DNA from: Streptomyces ambofaciens ATCC 23877
Lineage (GTDB): Bacteria > Actinomycetota > Actinomycetes > Streptomycetales > Streptomycetaceae
Direction: 5' to 3'
Length of the DNA stretch: 64,000 bases
Assembly (NCBI RefSeq): GCF_001267885.1
Contig: NZ_CP012382.1
Coordinates: 7,117,001-7,181,000 of the forward strand
The stretch's first letter is position 1. Each line of letters begins with the position of its first letter. Shown piece after piece: positions 1 to 8,611 of the stretch. The notes below the pieces were generated by a model that was not told the DNA's origin, did no database searches, and worked only from the letters and a program-made list of their open reading frames with translations. Both the position numbers and the translations under genes were made by a program.

Positions 1-548
1 CAGTCGACCGCCACCGTCTTGGTGAAGACCGACGACATGCCGAAGGCGATGCCGGACGCGGTCGCGAGCAGGATGCTGCGCACCGCCGGGTGCCGGTGGG
101 CGGCCCGGCCGGCGATCATCAGGGCCACGACCACACCGCCGGTCACGACCGCCGCGCCCACCCGCTGCGCGGTGTCCAGGGACTGCGCGTCCGACGCGCC
201 GACCAGGGACAGCAGACCGGCGAGACCGACCGTCGCCATGAGGGCGCCGCGCCAGGCCGTCGCCCCGGCCCTGCGGCCGACGAACAGCGCCGCCATGGGC
301 AGGGCGAACACGATGGTGAGCGCTCCCAGCGGCTGCACCAGGCTCAGCGGACCGAGAGCCAGGGCCACGACGTGCAGGAGACCACCGAGGCCGTTGAGCG
401 CGACCGCCGCCCACCAGGCGGGGCGGCGCAGGGGAGCGTACTGAGCACCGGGGGAGGAGACCGCGACCCGCTCCTGCACGATCGCTCCGCCCGCGTACGC
501 CACGGCGGAGACGAGCGACAGCAGCACGGACAACGCGAGGGCGCTCAT
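1..548 (-). CDS. EamA/DMT-family membrane transporter (N-terminal part; gene leaves the window)
   Basis: Integral membrane transporter of the drug/metabolite (EamA-like) superfamily; the substrate cannot be told. The visible 182 residues start MSALALSVLLSLVSA and show repeated hydrophobic segments (about residues 3-25, 45-65, 72-92, 100-118, 128-146) joined by very short loops. This is the usual DMT layout of paired helices. The C-terminal half lies before base 1, so the ten-helix total cannot be confirmed. The ATG at 548 faces away from the 2Fe-2S gene at 777, leaving a 228-bp divergent intergenic region. Confidence 0.72.
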   Translation of the reverse strand, partial: MSALALSVLLSLVSAVAYAGGAIVQERVAVSSPGAQYAPLRRPAWWAAVALNGLGGLLHVVALALGPLSLVQPLGALTIVFALPMAALFVGRRAGATAWRGALMATVGLAGLLSLVGASDAQSLDTAQRVGAAVVTGGVVVALMIAGRAAHRHPAVRSILLATASGIAFGMSSVFTKTVAVD

Positions 549-762
549 CGGCTGCTCCTCTGCGTGAGGCGGGGGCTCTCGGCCCGGCGCGGCGAACGGT
601 CGTCATCCATGGACAACACGATGCCGTCCCAGGAGCTTCCCGTCGTCGTCCCTGAGCACTCATTGAGTCCTACTGCCGATGGAGTATGACGGCGGTGCCG
701 TCCTCCCCAGGGTGGGGTACTCGCGGCCCGGCCCCCTGAGCAACGCCCCCTAGGGGCCCTGA

Positions 763-768
763 TAGTAC
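763..768 (+). promoter_or_regulatory. candidate -10 element for a leaderless 2Fe-2S gene
   Basis: TAGTAC lies 8 nt before the GTG at 777, and no Shine-Dalgarno sequence precedes that GTG. Transcription could therefore start at or next to the start codon. No convincing -35 is visible, so this is only a candidate. Confidence 0.3.
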
Positions 769-776
769 TGCTCACC

Positions 777-1631
777 GTGGACCTCGACCCCGACCTCGCA
801 GCGCTCCGCCCGCTCGGCGGCTTCTCCGTGCTGCACGCGTCGAAAACGTCACCGTACGGGCCGTTCCCCACCCTCGCACACGCCTACGCCCCGGTCGACG
901 GCGAACCCGGACAGGGAGGCCGGGCACACGACGGCCCCGGCGGCACCGGCTTCGGAGGCCCCGGAGACGCGACGCCGGACGCCCCGGCACCGCTTCGGGC
1001 GGACCCCCTCGCCTTCCGCGTCCACAAGGTCGCCGCCGCGATCCGCGCCCCCGACAGGCGTGTCGCCGCCTCCGTCGCCCACCAAGGGCTCGCCGCCCGC
1101 CTGTGGTCGGTGACGCTGGGCTGCGCCGCCCTCTACGGTCACGTCCCCGACCTCGCACCGTCCCTGCTGCACTGGGACCCCGACGCCACCGCCCCCGACG
1201 ATCTGTGGCTCGCCGAGGTGCGTTCGCGGCCGGGGGACGTCGCCACGATCGCGGAGGTCGTACTCCGCACGCATCTCACGCCGCTGACGGCGACCCTCCA
1301 CGCCCGCTACCGCGTGGCCACCGGGCTGCTCCGGGGCAACGCCGCCTCCGCGCTGGCCGGAGCAGGGCGGGAGCTGGACCGCTGGGCCCGCCGCCACGGC
1401 CGTACGGACACCGCCGCCCGTGCCCGCTCGCTGACCTCCGGGCTCCTCGCCCACCCCCTGCTCGCCGGGACGGGAGCGCTCACCGGCACCGCCTTCCGCC
1501 GCCGGAGCTGCTGCCTGTACTACCGGGTGCCCGGCGGAGGGCTCTGCGGCGACTGCTGCTTCTCCCGGCCGCCCGGCTCCCCCGGCCCTCCTCGGGCCGC
1601 CCGCACTGCACGCTCTCCCCGCGATCCCTGA
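777..1631 (+). CDS. FhuF-like (2Fe-2S)-binding protein
   Basis: Probable siderophore-iron reductase of the FhuF C-terminal-domain type, common in Streptomyces; it would reduce and release iron from ferric siderophores in the cytoplasm. The key sign is a Cys cluster near the C terminus, C245-C246-x10-C257-x2-C260, which matches the CC-x10-C-x2-C 2Fe-2S pattern of FhuF. The rest is an Ala/Arg/Leu-rich helical body. Residues after about 265 run into a tandem DNA repeat that begins at 1573, so the last 20 residues are probably a non-functional read-through tail. No siderophore genes are adjacent. Confidence 0.75.
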   Translation: MDLDPDLAALRPLGGFSVLHASKTSPYGPFPTLAHAYAPVDGEPGQGGRAHDGPGGTGFGGPGDATPDAPAPLRADPLAFRVHKVAAAIRAPDRRVAASVAHQGLAARLWSVTLGCAALYGHVPDLAPSLLHWDPDATAPDDLWLAEVRSRPGDVATIAEVVLRTHLTPLTATLHARYRVATGLLRGNAASALAGAGRELDRWARRHGRTDTAARARSLTSGLLAHPLLAGTGALTGTAFRRRSCCLYYRVPGGGLCGDCCFSRPPGSPGPPRAARTARSPRDP

Positions 1632-1700
1632 TCCCGGCTCCCCGGCCCTCCCCGGGCCGCCCGCACTGCGCGCTCTCCCCGCGATCCCTGATCCCGGCTC
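1573..1700. repeat. 60-bp tandem repeat, about two copies plus a degenerate tail
   Basis: Two copies of a 60/61-bp unit differ at only two bases and one indel (unit runs from CGGCTCC to CCCTGATCC). A decayed C/T-rich continuation reaches about 1775. The array starts inside the last codons of the 2Fe-2S gene and fills the space before glgA. Confidence 0.85.
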
Positions 1701-1854
1701 CCGGCTCCTCGCTCTCGGCTCCCCGCTCTCCCTGATCCCTGATTCCCGCTCCCCGCTCCCCGCCCTCCGTGATCTCCCGGCACCCGCGCTCTTCCCCACG
1801 CGCCCCGTCTGAGTGACCATGAAGGGACCAGCCGACGAGCACGGGAGGTTCCGG

Positions 1855-3030
1855 GTGCGTGTGGGACTGCTGACCCGCGAGTACCCGCCGGACGTGTACG
1901 GCGGCGCGGGCGTCCATGTCGAGTTCCTCGCCCGGGAGCTCGCCCGCCTCGTCGACCTGGACGTGCACTGCTGGGGCGAGGGCCGTGCCGACGGGGTGCT
2001 GCGCCACCGTTCCTGGTCCGCGCTCGACGGAGCCAACGACGCGCTGCGCACCTTCTCCGTGGACCTCGCCATGGCCGCCGCCCTCGAAGGCCGCGAACTG
2101 GTCCACTCCCACACCTGGTACGCCAATCTCGGCGGTCACCTCGCCAAGCTCCTGTACGGCATCCCGCACGTGGTGACCGCCCACTCCCTGGAGCCCCTGC
2201 GCCCCTGGAAGGCCGAGCAGCTCGGCGGTGGCTACGCCCTGTCCGGCTGGGCCGAGCGCACCGCGGTCGAGGCGGCCGACGCGGTCGTGGCCGTGTCCGG
2301 GGCGATGCGCGAGGACATCCTCGCCTGCTACCCGGCGCTGGATCCCGGCCGCGTCCACGTCGTGCACAACGGCATCGACACCGCCCTGTACCGGCCCGAC
2401 CCCGGCACCGACGCCCTGGACCGGGTAGGCCTGGACCGCTCCCGCCCGTACGTGCTGTTCGTCGGCCGCATCACCCGCCAGAAGGGCGTGCCCCACCTGC
2501 TGCGCGCCGTGCGGGACATCGACCCGGCCGCGCAGGTCGTGCTCTGCGCCGGCGCCCCGGACACCCCCGCGATCGACCAGGAGTTCCGCGACCTCTTCGC
2601 CGGGCTGAGCCGCGCCCGCGAGGGCGTGTACTGGATCCCGAGCATGCTGCCGCGCCGTGAGGTGATCCAGCTCCTGACGCACGCCGCCGTCTTCGTCTGC
2701 CCCTCCGTGTACGAGCCGCTCGGCATCGTCAACCTGGAGGCGATGGCCTGCGGGACGCCCGTCGTGGCCTCCCGGGTCGGCGGCATCCCCGAGGTCGTGG
2801 CGGACGGCGAGACGGGGGTCCTCGTGCCCAAGGACGACGGGGTGGGCGGGGACCGGGACGACGACTTCGAGGCGGGACTCGCGCGGGCGCTGGACTCCGT
2901 CCTCGGCGACCCGGAGGGCGCCCGGCGGATGGGTGAGGCCGGCCGGCGGCGCGCGGTGGACGAGTTCGGCTGGGACGCGGTCGCCCGTCGCACCGTGCGC
3001 CTCTACGAGGAGATCCTCAAACAGGCTTAG
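1855..3030 (+). CDS. glgA: glycogen synthase, actinobacterial GlgA type (possible GlgM activity)
   Basis: GT-B glycosyltransferase using ADP-glucose for alpha-glucan synthesis in the cytoplasm. It begins MRVGLLTREYPPDVYGGAGV, the N terminus typical of actinobacterial GlgA, with the GG donor loop. The C-terminal domain carries the E-x7-E motif near residues 287-296 (YEPLGIVNLEAM). I chose the GTG at 1855 because GGGAGG sits 6 nt upstream; in-frame starts at 1813 and 1819 lack such a site. At 391 residues it has the length of the mycobacterial Rv1212c group. From knowledge of that group, the product could instead be maltose-1-phosphate (GlgM); sequence alone cannot decide. glgC follows 51 bp downstream. 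Confidence 0.88.
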   Translation: MRVGLLTREYPPDVYGGAGVHVEFLARELARLVDLDVHCWGEGRADGVLRHRSWSALDGANDALRTFSVDLAMAAALEGRELVHSHTWYANLGGHLAKLLYGIPHVVTAHSLEPLRPWKAEQLGGGYALSGWAERTAVEAADAVVAVSGAMREDILACYPALDPGRVHVVHNGIDTALYRPDPGTDALDRVGLDRSRPYVLFVGRITRQKGVPHLLRAVRDIDPAAQVVLCAGAPDTPAIDQEFRDLFAGLSRAREGVYWIPSMLPRREVIQLLTHAAVFVCPSVYEPLGIVNLEAMACGTPVVASRVGGIPEVVADGETGVLVPKDDGVGGDRDDDFEAGLARALDSVLGDPEGARRMGEAGRRRAVDEFGWDAVARRTVRLYEEILKQA

Positions 3031-3081
3031 GCAGCCCCGGTCCGGGGCAGCCGAGGGTGAACGAGGGTGAGGGGAGCGGCC

Positions 3082-4302
3082 ATGCGTCGTGGAGGTCCTT
3101 CGGTGCTCGGCATCGTGCTGGCGGGCGGAGAGGGCAAACGCCTGATGCCCCTGACCGCGGACCGCGCCAAACCCGCGGTCACGTTCGGGGGCACGTACCG
3201 GCTGGTCGACTTCGTGCTGTCCAACCTGGTCAACGGCGACATCCTGCGGATCTGCGTCCTCACCCAGTACAAGTCGCACTCGCTGGACCGGCACATCACC
3301 ACCACCTGGCGGATGTCCAGCCTGCTCGGCAACTACGTCACCCCCGTCCCGGCCCAGCAGCGGCTGGGCCCGCGCTGGTACCTGGGCAGCGCCGACGCGA
3401 TCCTCCAGTCCCTGAACCTCGTCCACGACGAACAGCCCGACTACGTCGCGGTCTTCGGCGCCGACCACGTGTACCGGATGGACCCGCGCCAGATGCTCAC
3501 CCAGCACATCGAGTCCGGCGCGGGCGTGACCGTGGCCGGGATACGCGTCCCGCGCGGCGAGTCGTCGTCCTTCGGCGTGATCACTCCCGGCGCCGACGGC
3601 CGGACCGTCACCGGCTTCCTGGAGAAGCCCGCGGACCCGCCCGGGCTGCCCGACGACCCCGGGTGCGTCTTCGCCTCGATGGGCAACTACGTCTTCACCA
3701 CCAAGGCCCTCATCGAGGCCCTGCACCGGGACGCCGAGGACGAGAACTCCGTGCACGACATGGGCGGCTCGATCCTGCCCCAGCTCACCGACCGCGGTGA
3801 GGCCGCCCTGTACGACTTCAGCGACAACCACGTGCCGGGGGAGACCTCCCGGGACCAGGGGTACTGGCGGGACGTCGGCACGCTCGACGCCTACTACGAC
3901 GCCCACATGGACCTGATCGCGGAGCGCCCCGCCTTCAACCTCTACAACCGGGACTGGCCCGTCTACACCCACTCCGCCCAGCTCTCCCCGGCCCGTTTCA
4001 ACGCCGGCGGCATGGCCAGTGAGTCGATCATCAGCGCGGGCTGCCTGATCCGCGGGCAGGTCACCCGGTCCGTGCTGTCACCGGGCGTGGTGATCGACCC
4101 GGGGGCCGTCGTACAGGGTTCGGTGCTGCACGACAACGTGCACATCGGCCGGGGCGCGGTGGTGCGCGGGGCGGTGCTGGACAAGAACGTCGACGTGCCG
4201 CCGGGCGCGACGATCGGTGTCAACCCGGAGCGGGACGGCGAGCTGTACACGGTCTCCAAGGGCGGCGTGATCGCGCTCGGCAAGGGACAGCGGGTGCCGT
4301 GA
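3082..4302 (+). CDS. glgC: glucose-1-phosphate adenylyltransferase (ADP-glucose pyrophosphorylase)
   Basis: Makes ADP-glucose from ATP and glucose-1-phosphate, the donor for the GlgA-type enzyme just upstream. The nucleotidyltransferase signature [11 protein letters not shown] is near residues 12-22. The sugar-phosphate loop region reads [11 protein letters not shown], and the C terminus has the left-handed beta-helix hexapeptide pattern ([20 protein letters not shown]). The ATG at 3082 follows GAGGGGAG by 5 nt; a GTG at 3067 is the less likely alternative. Length (406 residues) is normal. A strong hairpin follows at 4402. Confidence 0.93.
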   Translation: MRRGGPSVLGIVLAGGEGKRLMPLTADRAKPAVTFGGTYRLVDFVLSNLVNGDILRICVLTQYKSHSLDRHITTTWRMSSLLGNYVTPVPAQQRLGPRWYLGSADAILQSLNLVHDEQPDYVAVFGADHVYRMDPRQMLTQHIESGAGVTVAGIRVPRGESSSFGVITPGADGRTVTGFLEKPADPPGLPDDPGCVFASMGNYVFTTKALIEALHRDAEDENSVHDMGGSILPQLTDRGEAALYDFSDNHVPGETSRDQGYWRDVGTLDAYYDAHMDLIAERPAFNLYNRDWPVYTHSAQLSPARFNAGGMASESIISAGCLIRGQVTRSVLSPGVVIDPGAVVQGSVLHDNVHIGRGAVVRGAVLDKNVDVPPGATIGVNPERDGELYTVSKGGVIALGKGQRVP

Positions 4303-4325
4303 CGGACGGGTGACGGCCCGGGGCG

Positions 4326-4382
4326 CCCGTCGTGCAGTACGAGGACAACGGCACCGACGACCACCTCTGGCGCTTCGCCTGA
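4326..4382 (+). pseudogene. C-terminal remnant of a RICIN/CBM13-type lectin domain
   Basis: Right after glgC an open stretch encodes VVQYEDNGTDDHLWRFA and a stop. The pattern (V-x-Q-y-x-D-N-G-T-x-D-x-x-W-R-F) is the last strand of a ricin-type beta-trefoil (Q-x-W family) as seen at the end of secreted Streptomyces glycosidases. An in-frame TGA lies only five codons upstream and no start codon fits, so this cannot be a gene. It looks like the tail left after deletion of a secreted lectin-bearing enzyme. Confidence 0.55.
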
Positions 4383-4401
4383 GGTGACCGCGCACCACGA
4401 C

Positions 4402-4429
4402 GGGCGGACGGACGAGGCGCCGTCCGCCC
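4402..4429 (+). terminator. hairpin terminator after glgC and the lectin remnant
   Basis: A perfect 10-bp stem (GGGCGGACGG / CCGTCCGCCC) with an 8-nt loop. There is no T-tract, as is usual in Streptomyces. It separates glgC from the acyltransferase gene. Confidence 0.65.
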
Positions 4430-4687
4430 GGCCGCGGACCGCGGCCCGCCCGCCGGTCGCCGGCCCGCACGATCGGCCCGCACCCGTCCGGGTGGCGCAC
4501 CCCGGCGCGGGCGGCACCGCCTCCACCGGCCCGGGCGCCGTGACCCCATGGGGCACCGCGATCGGGGCCCGGTCAGGGGGTGGGACTTTAACCTGATGTT
4601 AACTGTGCGTAGCTTGATCGTACTTGACCGTAATCGACGCGGGGCGATTGACTGTTTGTCCACCCGTCGTCCCTGCGAGGACCACCC

Positions 4688-6025
4688 TTGACTTCCGATC
4701 CGCTCGCTCCTCTCGACCTGGCGTTCTGGAACATCGAGTCCGCCGAGCACCCCATGCACCTCGGCGCGCTCGGGGTCTTCGAGGCCGGCTCGCCGACCGC
4801 GGGCGCCCACGCGGCGGACCTGCTCGCGGCCCGCGCCCCGGGCGTGCCCGGCCTGCGGATGCGCATCCGGGACACCTGGCAGCCGCCCGCCCTGCGGACG
4901 CCCTTCTCGTTCGGCGGCGCGACCCGGGAACCCGCCCCCGGCTTCGACCCGCTCGACCACGTGCGGCTGCACGCCCCGACGACGGACTTCCACGCCCGGG
5001 CGGGCCGCCTCATGGAGCGCCCGCTGGAGCGCGGCCGGCCGCCCTGGGAGGCGCACGTGCTGCCGGGCGCGGACGGCGACCGCTTCGCCGTGCTGTTCAA
5101 GTTCCACCACGCCCTGGCCGACGGCCTGCGCGCACTGACCCTCGCCGCCGGGGTTCTCGACCCGATGGACCTGCCCGCGCCGCGCTCGCGCCCCGAGCAG
5201 CCCGCCCGAAAGCTCCTGCCGGACGTGCGCAGACTGCCGGAGAGGGTGCGCGACGCCCTGTCCGACGCCGGCCGGGCCCTCGACATCGGCGCCGCCGCGG
5301 CCCTGTCCACCCTCGACGTGCGCTCCTCCGCCGCGCTCACCGCCGCATCCTCCGGCACCCGCCGCACCGCGGGCGTCGCCGTCGACCTGGACGACGTGCA
5401 CCGGGTGCGCAAGACCGTCGGCGGCACCGTCAACGACGTCCTGATCGCGGTCGTCGCGGGTGCGCTGCGCAGCTGGCTGGACGAGCGCGGCGACGGCAGC
5501 GAGGGCGTCGCGCCCCGTGCCCTGATCCCCGTCGCCAAGCGCCGGCCGCGTACCGCCCACCCACAGGGCAACCGGCTCTCCGGATACCTGACACGGCTCC
5601 CGGTCGGCGATCCCGACCCGCTCTCCCGCCTCGACGCGGTGCGCACCGCCATGGACCGCAACAAGGACGCCGGGCCGGGCCGGGGAGCCGGGGCCGTCGC
5701 CCTGCTCGCCGACCACGTGCCCGCGCTCGGCCACCGGCTCGGCGGGCCCCTGGTCGGCCAGGCCGCCCGGCTCTGGTTCGACATCCTGGTCACCAGCGTG
5801 CCCCTGCCCAGCCTCGGCCTGCGGCTCGGCGGCCATCCGCTCACCGAGGTCTACCCGCTCGCACCGCTGGCCCGGGGCCACTCCCTGGCGGTGGCCGTCT
5901 CGACGTACCGCGGGCAGGTCCACTACGGCCTGGTCGCCGACGGGAAGGCCGTACCGGATCTGGACCGCTTCGCCCTGGCCCTCTCCCGGGAGGTGGAGAC
6001 GCTGCTCACGGCCTGCGGTCCCTGA
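4688..6025 (+). CDS. wax ester synthase / acyl-CoA:diacylglycerol acyltransferase (WS/DGAT)
   Basis: Acyl-CoA-dependent O-acyltransferase forming triacylglycerol storage lipid (and possibly wax esters) at the membrane or lipid droplet. The catalytic HHxxxDG motif is HHALADG at residues 140-146. The N-terminal segment LDLAFWNIESAEHPMHLGAL and the NDVLIAVVAGALR segment near 250 are family landmarks. At 445 residues it is full length. The start is a TTG preceded by GAGGA; the upstream 100 bp is unusually AT-rich for this genome (a GTTAAC palindrome near 4600 and TTGACC at 4624), so it likely has its own promoter. It resembles the enzyme I remember as SCO0958. Confidence 0.87.
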   Translation: MTSDPLAPLDLAFWNIESAEHPMHLGALGVFEAGSPTAGAHAADLLAARAPGVPGLRMRIRDTWQPPALRTPFSFGGATREPAPGFDPLDHVRLHAPTTDFHARAGRLMERPLERGRPPWEAHVLPGADGDRFAVLFKFHHALADGLRALTLAAGVLDPMDLPAPRSRPEQPARKLLPDVRRLPERVRDALSDAGRALDIGAAAALSTLDVRSSAALTAASSGTRRTAGVAVDLDDVHRVRKTVGGTVNDVLIAVVAGALRSWLDERGDGSEGVAPRALIPVAKRRPRTAHPQGNRLSGYLTRLPVGDPDPLSRLDAVRTAMDRNKDAGPGRGAGAVALLADHVPALGHRLGGPLVGQAARLWFDILVTSVPLPSLGLRLGGHPLTEVYPLAPLARGHSLAVAVSTYRGQVHYGLVADGKAVPDLDRFALALSREVETLLTACGP

Positions 6026-6035
6026 GCCGGCGCGT

Positions 6036-6066
6036 TTGGCGTCCCGGCCCGCCGCTGAAGTAAAAT
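6036..6066 (+). promoter_or_regulatory. candidate promoter for the SDR gene
   Basis: TAAAAT at 6061-6066 is a good -10 in a GC-rich setting, and TTGGCG lies 19 bp upstream. It sits in the 103-bp gap between the acyltransferase stop and the SDR start. Confidence 0.4.
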
Positions 6067-6128
6067 CCGCCGTTCGAAAGCGGGCGCGAGTCGGAGCGCC
6101 GCGACGGTGATCAGGAACGGCAGCGGCG

Positions 6129-7622
6129 ATGACGGTGACACAGGACGGTTCGGCGAGCACGGACGAGGTGGTGTACGGCCCGGGGATCGACCCGGAGCGG
6201 CTCGCCGTCTGCCTGAGCGTGCTGGAGGAACTCGACGGACTCGACGTCGACCACCCGGACGCCGTCCGGGTCCGCCGGGCCACCTCGCACATCTACCGGA
6301 TGGTCAAGCAGCGCCGCCGTCAGGAGCGCCGGGCCGCCAAGACCGCCCACGACAAGGCCGTCACCGAGGCCACCGCCACCGGGTCCGCCGAGCGCATCGA
6401 CGACGAGACCGAAGGCATCCTGCCCTCCTCCCGCACCGAGGAGGGCAGCATCGCGGGGATACTCCAGCGTCCCCGCTCGTGCTACATCTGCAAGCAGCGC
6501 TACACCGAGGTCGACTACTTCTACCACCAGCTCTGCCAGAGCTGCGCCGCCGAGAACCGGGCCCGCCGCGACGCCCGCGCCGACCTCACCGGCAAGCGGG
6601 CGCTGCTCACCGGCGGCCGGGCCAAGATCGGCATGTACATCGCGCTCCGGCTGCTGCGCGACGGGGCGCACACCACGATCACGACCCGCTTCCCCAAGGA
6701 CGCCATCCGCCGCTTCAAGGCCATGGACGACTCGGCGGACTGGATCCACCGGCTGGAGGTCGTCGGCATCGACCTGCGCGACCCCGCCCAGGCGGTGGCC
6801 CTGGCCGACCAGGTCACCGAGCAGGGACCGCTCGACATCCTGATCAACAACGCCACCCAGACCGTGCGCCGCCTGCCCTCCGCGTACGCCGCGCTCGTCG
6901 AGGGCGAGAGCGCCCCGCTGCCGGCCGGTGAACTGCCCGCCCACCACGTCATCGGCGCCTTCAACTCCGGAGCGGTGGACGGACTGACGGCGCTGCCCGT
7001 CGGCGTCTCGGGGCTCGACGCGCAGAAGGTGGCCGACCTCGCCCTGGTCGCCGGCAACGCCAGCGTGGTCCGGCACCGCGACGGCACCGCCATCGACGCG
7101 GGCGGCCTGGTCCCCGACGTCGTCGACACCAACACCTGGGTCCAGACCATCGAGCAGATCTCCCCGGTGGAACTGCTGGAGACCCAGCTGTGCAACTACA
7201 CCTCGCCGTTCATCCTCATCAGCGCGCTGCGCCCGGCGATGGCCGAGGCCGCGCGCCGGGCCCCCGCGAAGCGTGCCTACGTCGTCAACGTCTCCGCGAT
7301 GGAGGGTGTCTTCGCCCGCGGCTACAAGGGTGCGGGCCACCCGAACACCAACGCGGCCAAGGCGGCCATGAACATGGTCACGCGGACCAGCGCCCAGGAG
7401 ATGTTCGACACCGACGGCATCCTGATGACCTCGGTGGACACCGGCTGGATCACGGACGAGCGTCCGCACTTCGACAAGCTGCGGCTGGCCGAGGCCGGTT
7501 TCCACGCTCCGCTGGACCTGGTGGACGGCGCCGCCCGCGTCTACGACCCGATCGTGCGCGGTGAGGCGGGCGAGGACCTGTACGGCGTCTTCCTCAAGGA
7601 CTACGCGCCCGGCAAGTGGTGA
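6129..7622 (+). CDS. SDR-family oxidoreductase-like protein with N-terminal Cys4 module; catalytic Tyr replaced
   Basis: A 497-residue, two-part protein. Residues 1-150 hold a Cys4 module C118-x2-C121-x14-C136-x2-C139 that looks like a zinc ribbon. From about 155 a Rossmann SDR domain follows with the nucleotide loop TGGRAKIG (161-168), the NNATQ stretch, and a Ser at 389 in the usual active-site position. The YxxxK catalytic pair reads T407-N-A-A-K411, so the proton-donating Tyr is missing. An insertion of about 90 residues separates the NN motif from the active-site strand. It may be a pseudo-enzyme, a sensor, or an enzyme with another acid. Start ATG 6129; ribosome site weak (AGGAA, 11 nt). 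Confidence 0.8.
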   Translation: MTVTQDGSASTDEVVYGPGIDPERLAVCLSVLEELDGLDVDHPDAVRVRRATSHIYRMVKQRRRQERRAAKTAHDKAVTEATATGSAERIDDETEGILPSSRTEEGSIAGILQRPRSCYICKQRYTEVDYFYHQLCQSCAAENRARRDARADLTGKRALLTGGRAKIGMYIALRLLRDGAHTTITTRFPKDAIRRFKAMDDSADWIHRLEVVGIDLRDPAQAVALADQVTEQGPLDILINNATQTVRRLPSAYAALVEGESAPLPAGELPAHHVIGAFNSGAVDGLTALPVGVSGLDAQKVADLALVAGNASVVRHRDGTAIDAGGLVPDVVDTNTWVQTIEQISPVELLETQLCNYTSPFILISALRPAMAEAARRAPAKRAYVVNVSAMEGVFARGYKGAGHPNTNAAKAAMNMVTRTSAQEMFDTDGILMTSVDTGWITDERPHFDKLRLAEAGFHAPLDLVDGAARVYDPIVRGEAGEDLYGVFLKDYAPGKW

Positions 7623-7695
7623 AGATCCCGCCGGGACAACGGCCGTGATCCGTCGGCCGGTCGGCGGAGCGCCGTCCTGATCCGGGAGGGCCCGT

Positions 7696-8139
7696 TCAGT
7701 CGACGGCTCCCAGCCGCGAGTGCCGCGCCGCCGTCAGCTCCAGCACCGTGCGCCAGTCCTCCAGGACCCCGGCGTCGAAGACGGTGGTGCGGGCCTCCTC
7801 GGCCGCCTGGTGCAGACGGACAAGATCCTCGTCGTGGGCCCAGGCGTCCGGGTGGGCGTGCCGGCGCAGCAGCCGGGCGACGCGCGCGCCGAGCAGTGGC
7901 CGCACCGCGTCGGCCGTCCGGCCGGCGGGGTCGCCGGACCGCAGCAGCCGGCCCACGGGTGCCACCAGACCCGCCACCTGGAGCTCCTTGTCGGCGGGGC
8001 GACGCCGGCGCAGGAGCGCGGCGGTGCGCAGCGCGTGCTCGTGCAGGTCCACCCGCCCGCTGCCGCGCTCCGCGAAGGCCCCCTCGCCCCGGCAGGCGTA
8101 CAGCAGGTCCATCAGCTCCTCGACGCTGCGCAGTTCCAT
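7696..8139 (-). CDS. HD-superfamily-like protein lacking the HD metal pair
   Basis: 147 residues, with the fold pattern of small HD-domain proteins (PhnZ/phosphonate-degradation type). There is VDLHEHALRTAALL near 31-44, then the helix that normally ends in A-L-L-H-D-x-G-H, here GLVAPVGRLL, and a later RRHAHPDAWA. The H-D metal-binding dyad is replaced by A-P, so catalysis is doubtful. The ATG at 8139 is preceded by GGGAGGA. It is convergent with the SDR gene. The assignment to the HD family is by pattern only. Confidence 0.6.
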   Translation of the reverse strand: MELRSVEELMDLLYACRGEGAFAERGSGRVDLHEHALRTAALLRRRRPADKELQVAGLVAPVGRLLRSGDPAGRTADAVRPLLGARVARLLRRHAHPDAWAHDEDLVRLHQAAEEARTTVFDAGVLEDWRTVLELTAARHSRLGAVD

Positions 8140-8611
8140 GCCTCGGTCCTCCCACGAGACAGCCGTTGCCGACCCACAGCAGACCATGGCCGGCTTGCGG
8201 CGCAGCCAACGGCAACTGAACGGTGCGGCCCGGCCTCCGACGAGAATCGAAGATGCGGTCGGCCGCATCGGCCGAACGGGTGAGTCACCTGTGGTGCGCA
8301 AACGGGTCCATCCCGGCATACTCGGGCCAACTGGGCAGGATAGGAAGGGCAATGGTTCTCCCATGTTTTGGGCCCCATAGAGCGCACCCCCGCTCATTTG
8401 GTTAATCTGGACCGGACGGACAGCACAGGGCTCCACCCACACCCGAGGTCCGTCTTGGGACAAGCCGGTTCACAACGGCCTGCTCTCGCCCGAGTTGCCG
8501 GCGCCACCGCGTCCGAACTGCATGCGACTGAAACCCCAGCGGGCGTCTGGTGCCGGACAGCAGACTCGGCCGACAGGCCCCTAGGGTGACCCGACACATA
8601 AGGAGTGCGCG
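8140..8611. other. 472-bp divergent intergenic region
   Basis: No supported gene here. The region is less GC-rich than its surroundings (for example around 8350-8410) and separates the HD-like gene from the 57-residue gene. TAGGGT at 8582 could be a -10 for the small gene, with transcription starting near 8594, but no -35 is evident. The length suggests complex regulation. Confidence 0.5.

Noticed and set aside
1480..3972. An 830-codon open frame on the minus strand across glgA and glgC
   Set aside because: It is antisense to two clear enzymes; high GC leaves few stops in the mirror frames, and the product is low-complexity Val/Gly/Arg with no domain.
4220..6292. A 690-codon minus-strand frame across glgC, the WS/DGAT gene and the SDR start
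   Set aside because: Shadow frame of genes with intact catalytic motifs; composition is Arg/Gly/Ala-rich and motif-free.
8140..8611. A hidden gene or RNA in the 472-bp gap
   Set aside because: Short frames here lack codon bias and ribosome sites, and I found no strong extended hairpin or riboswitch-like core.
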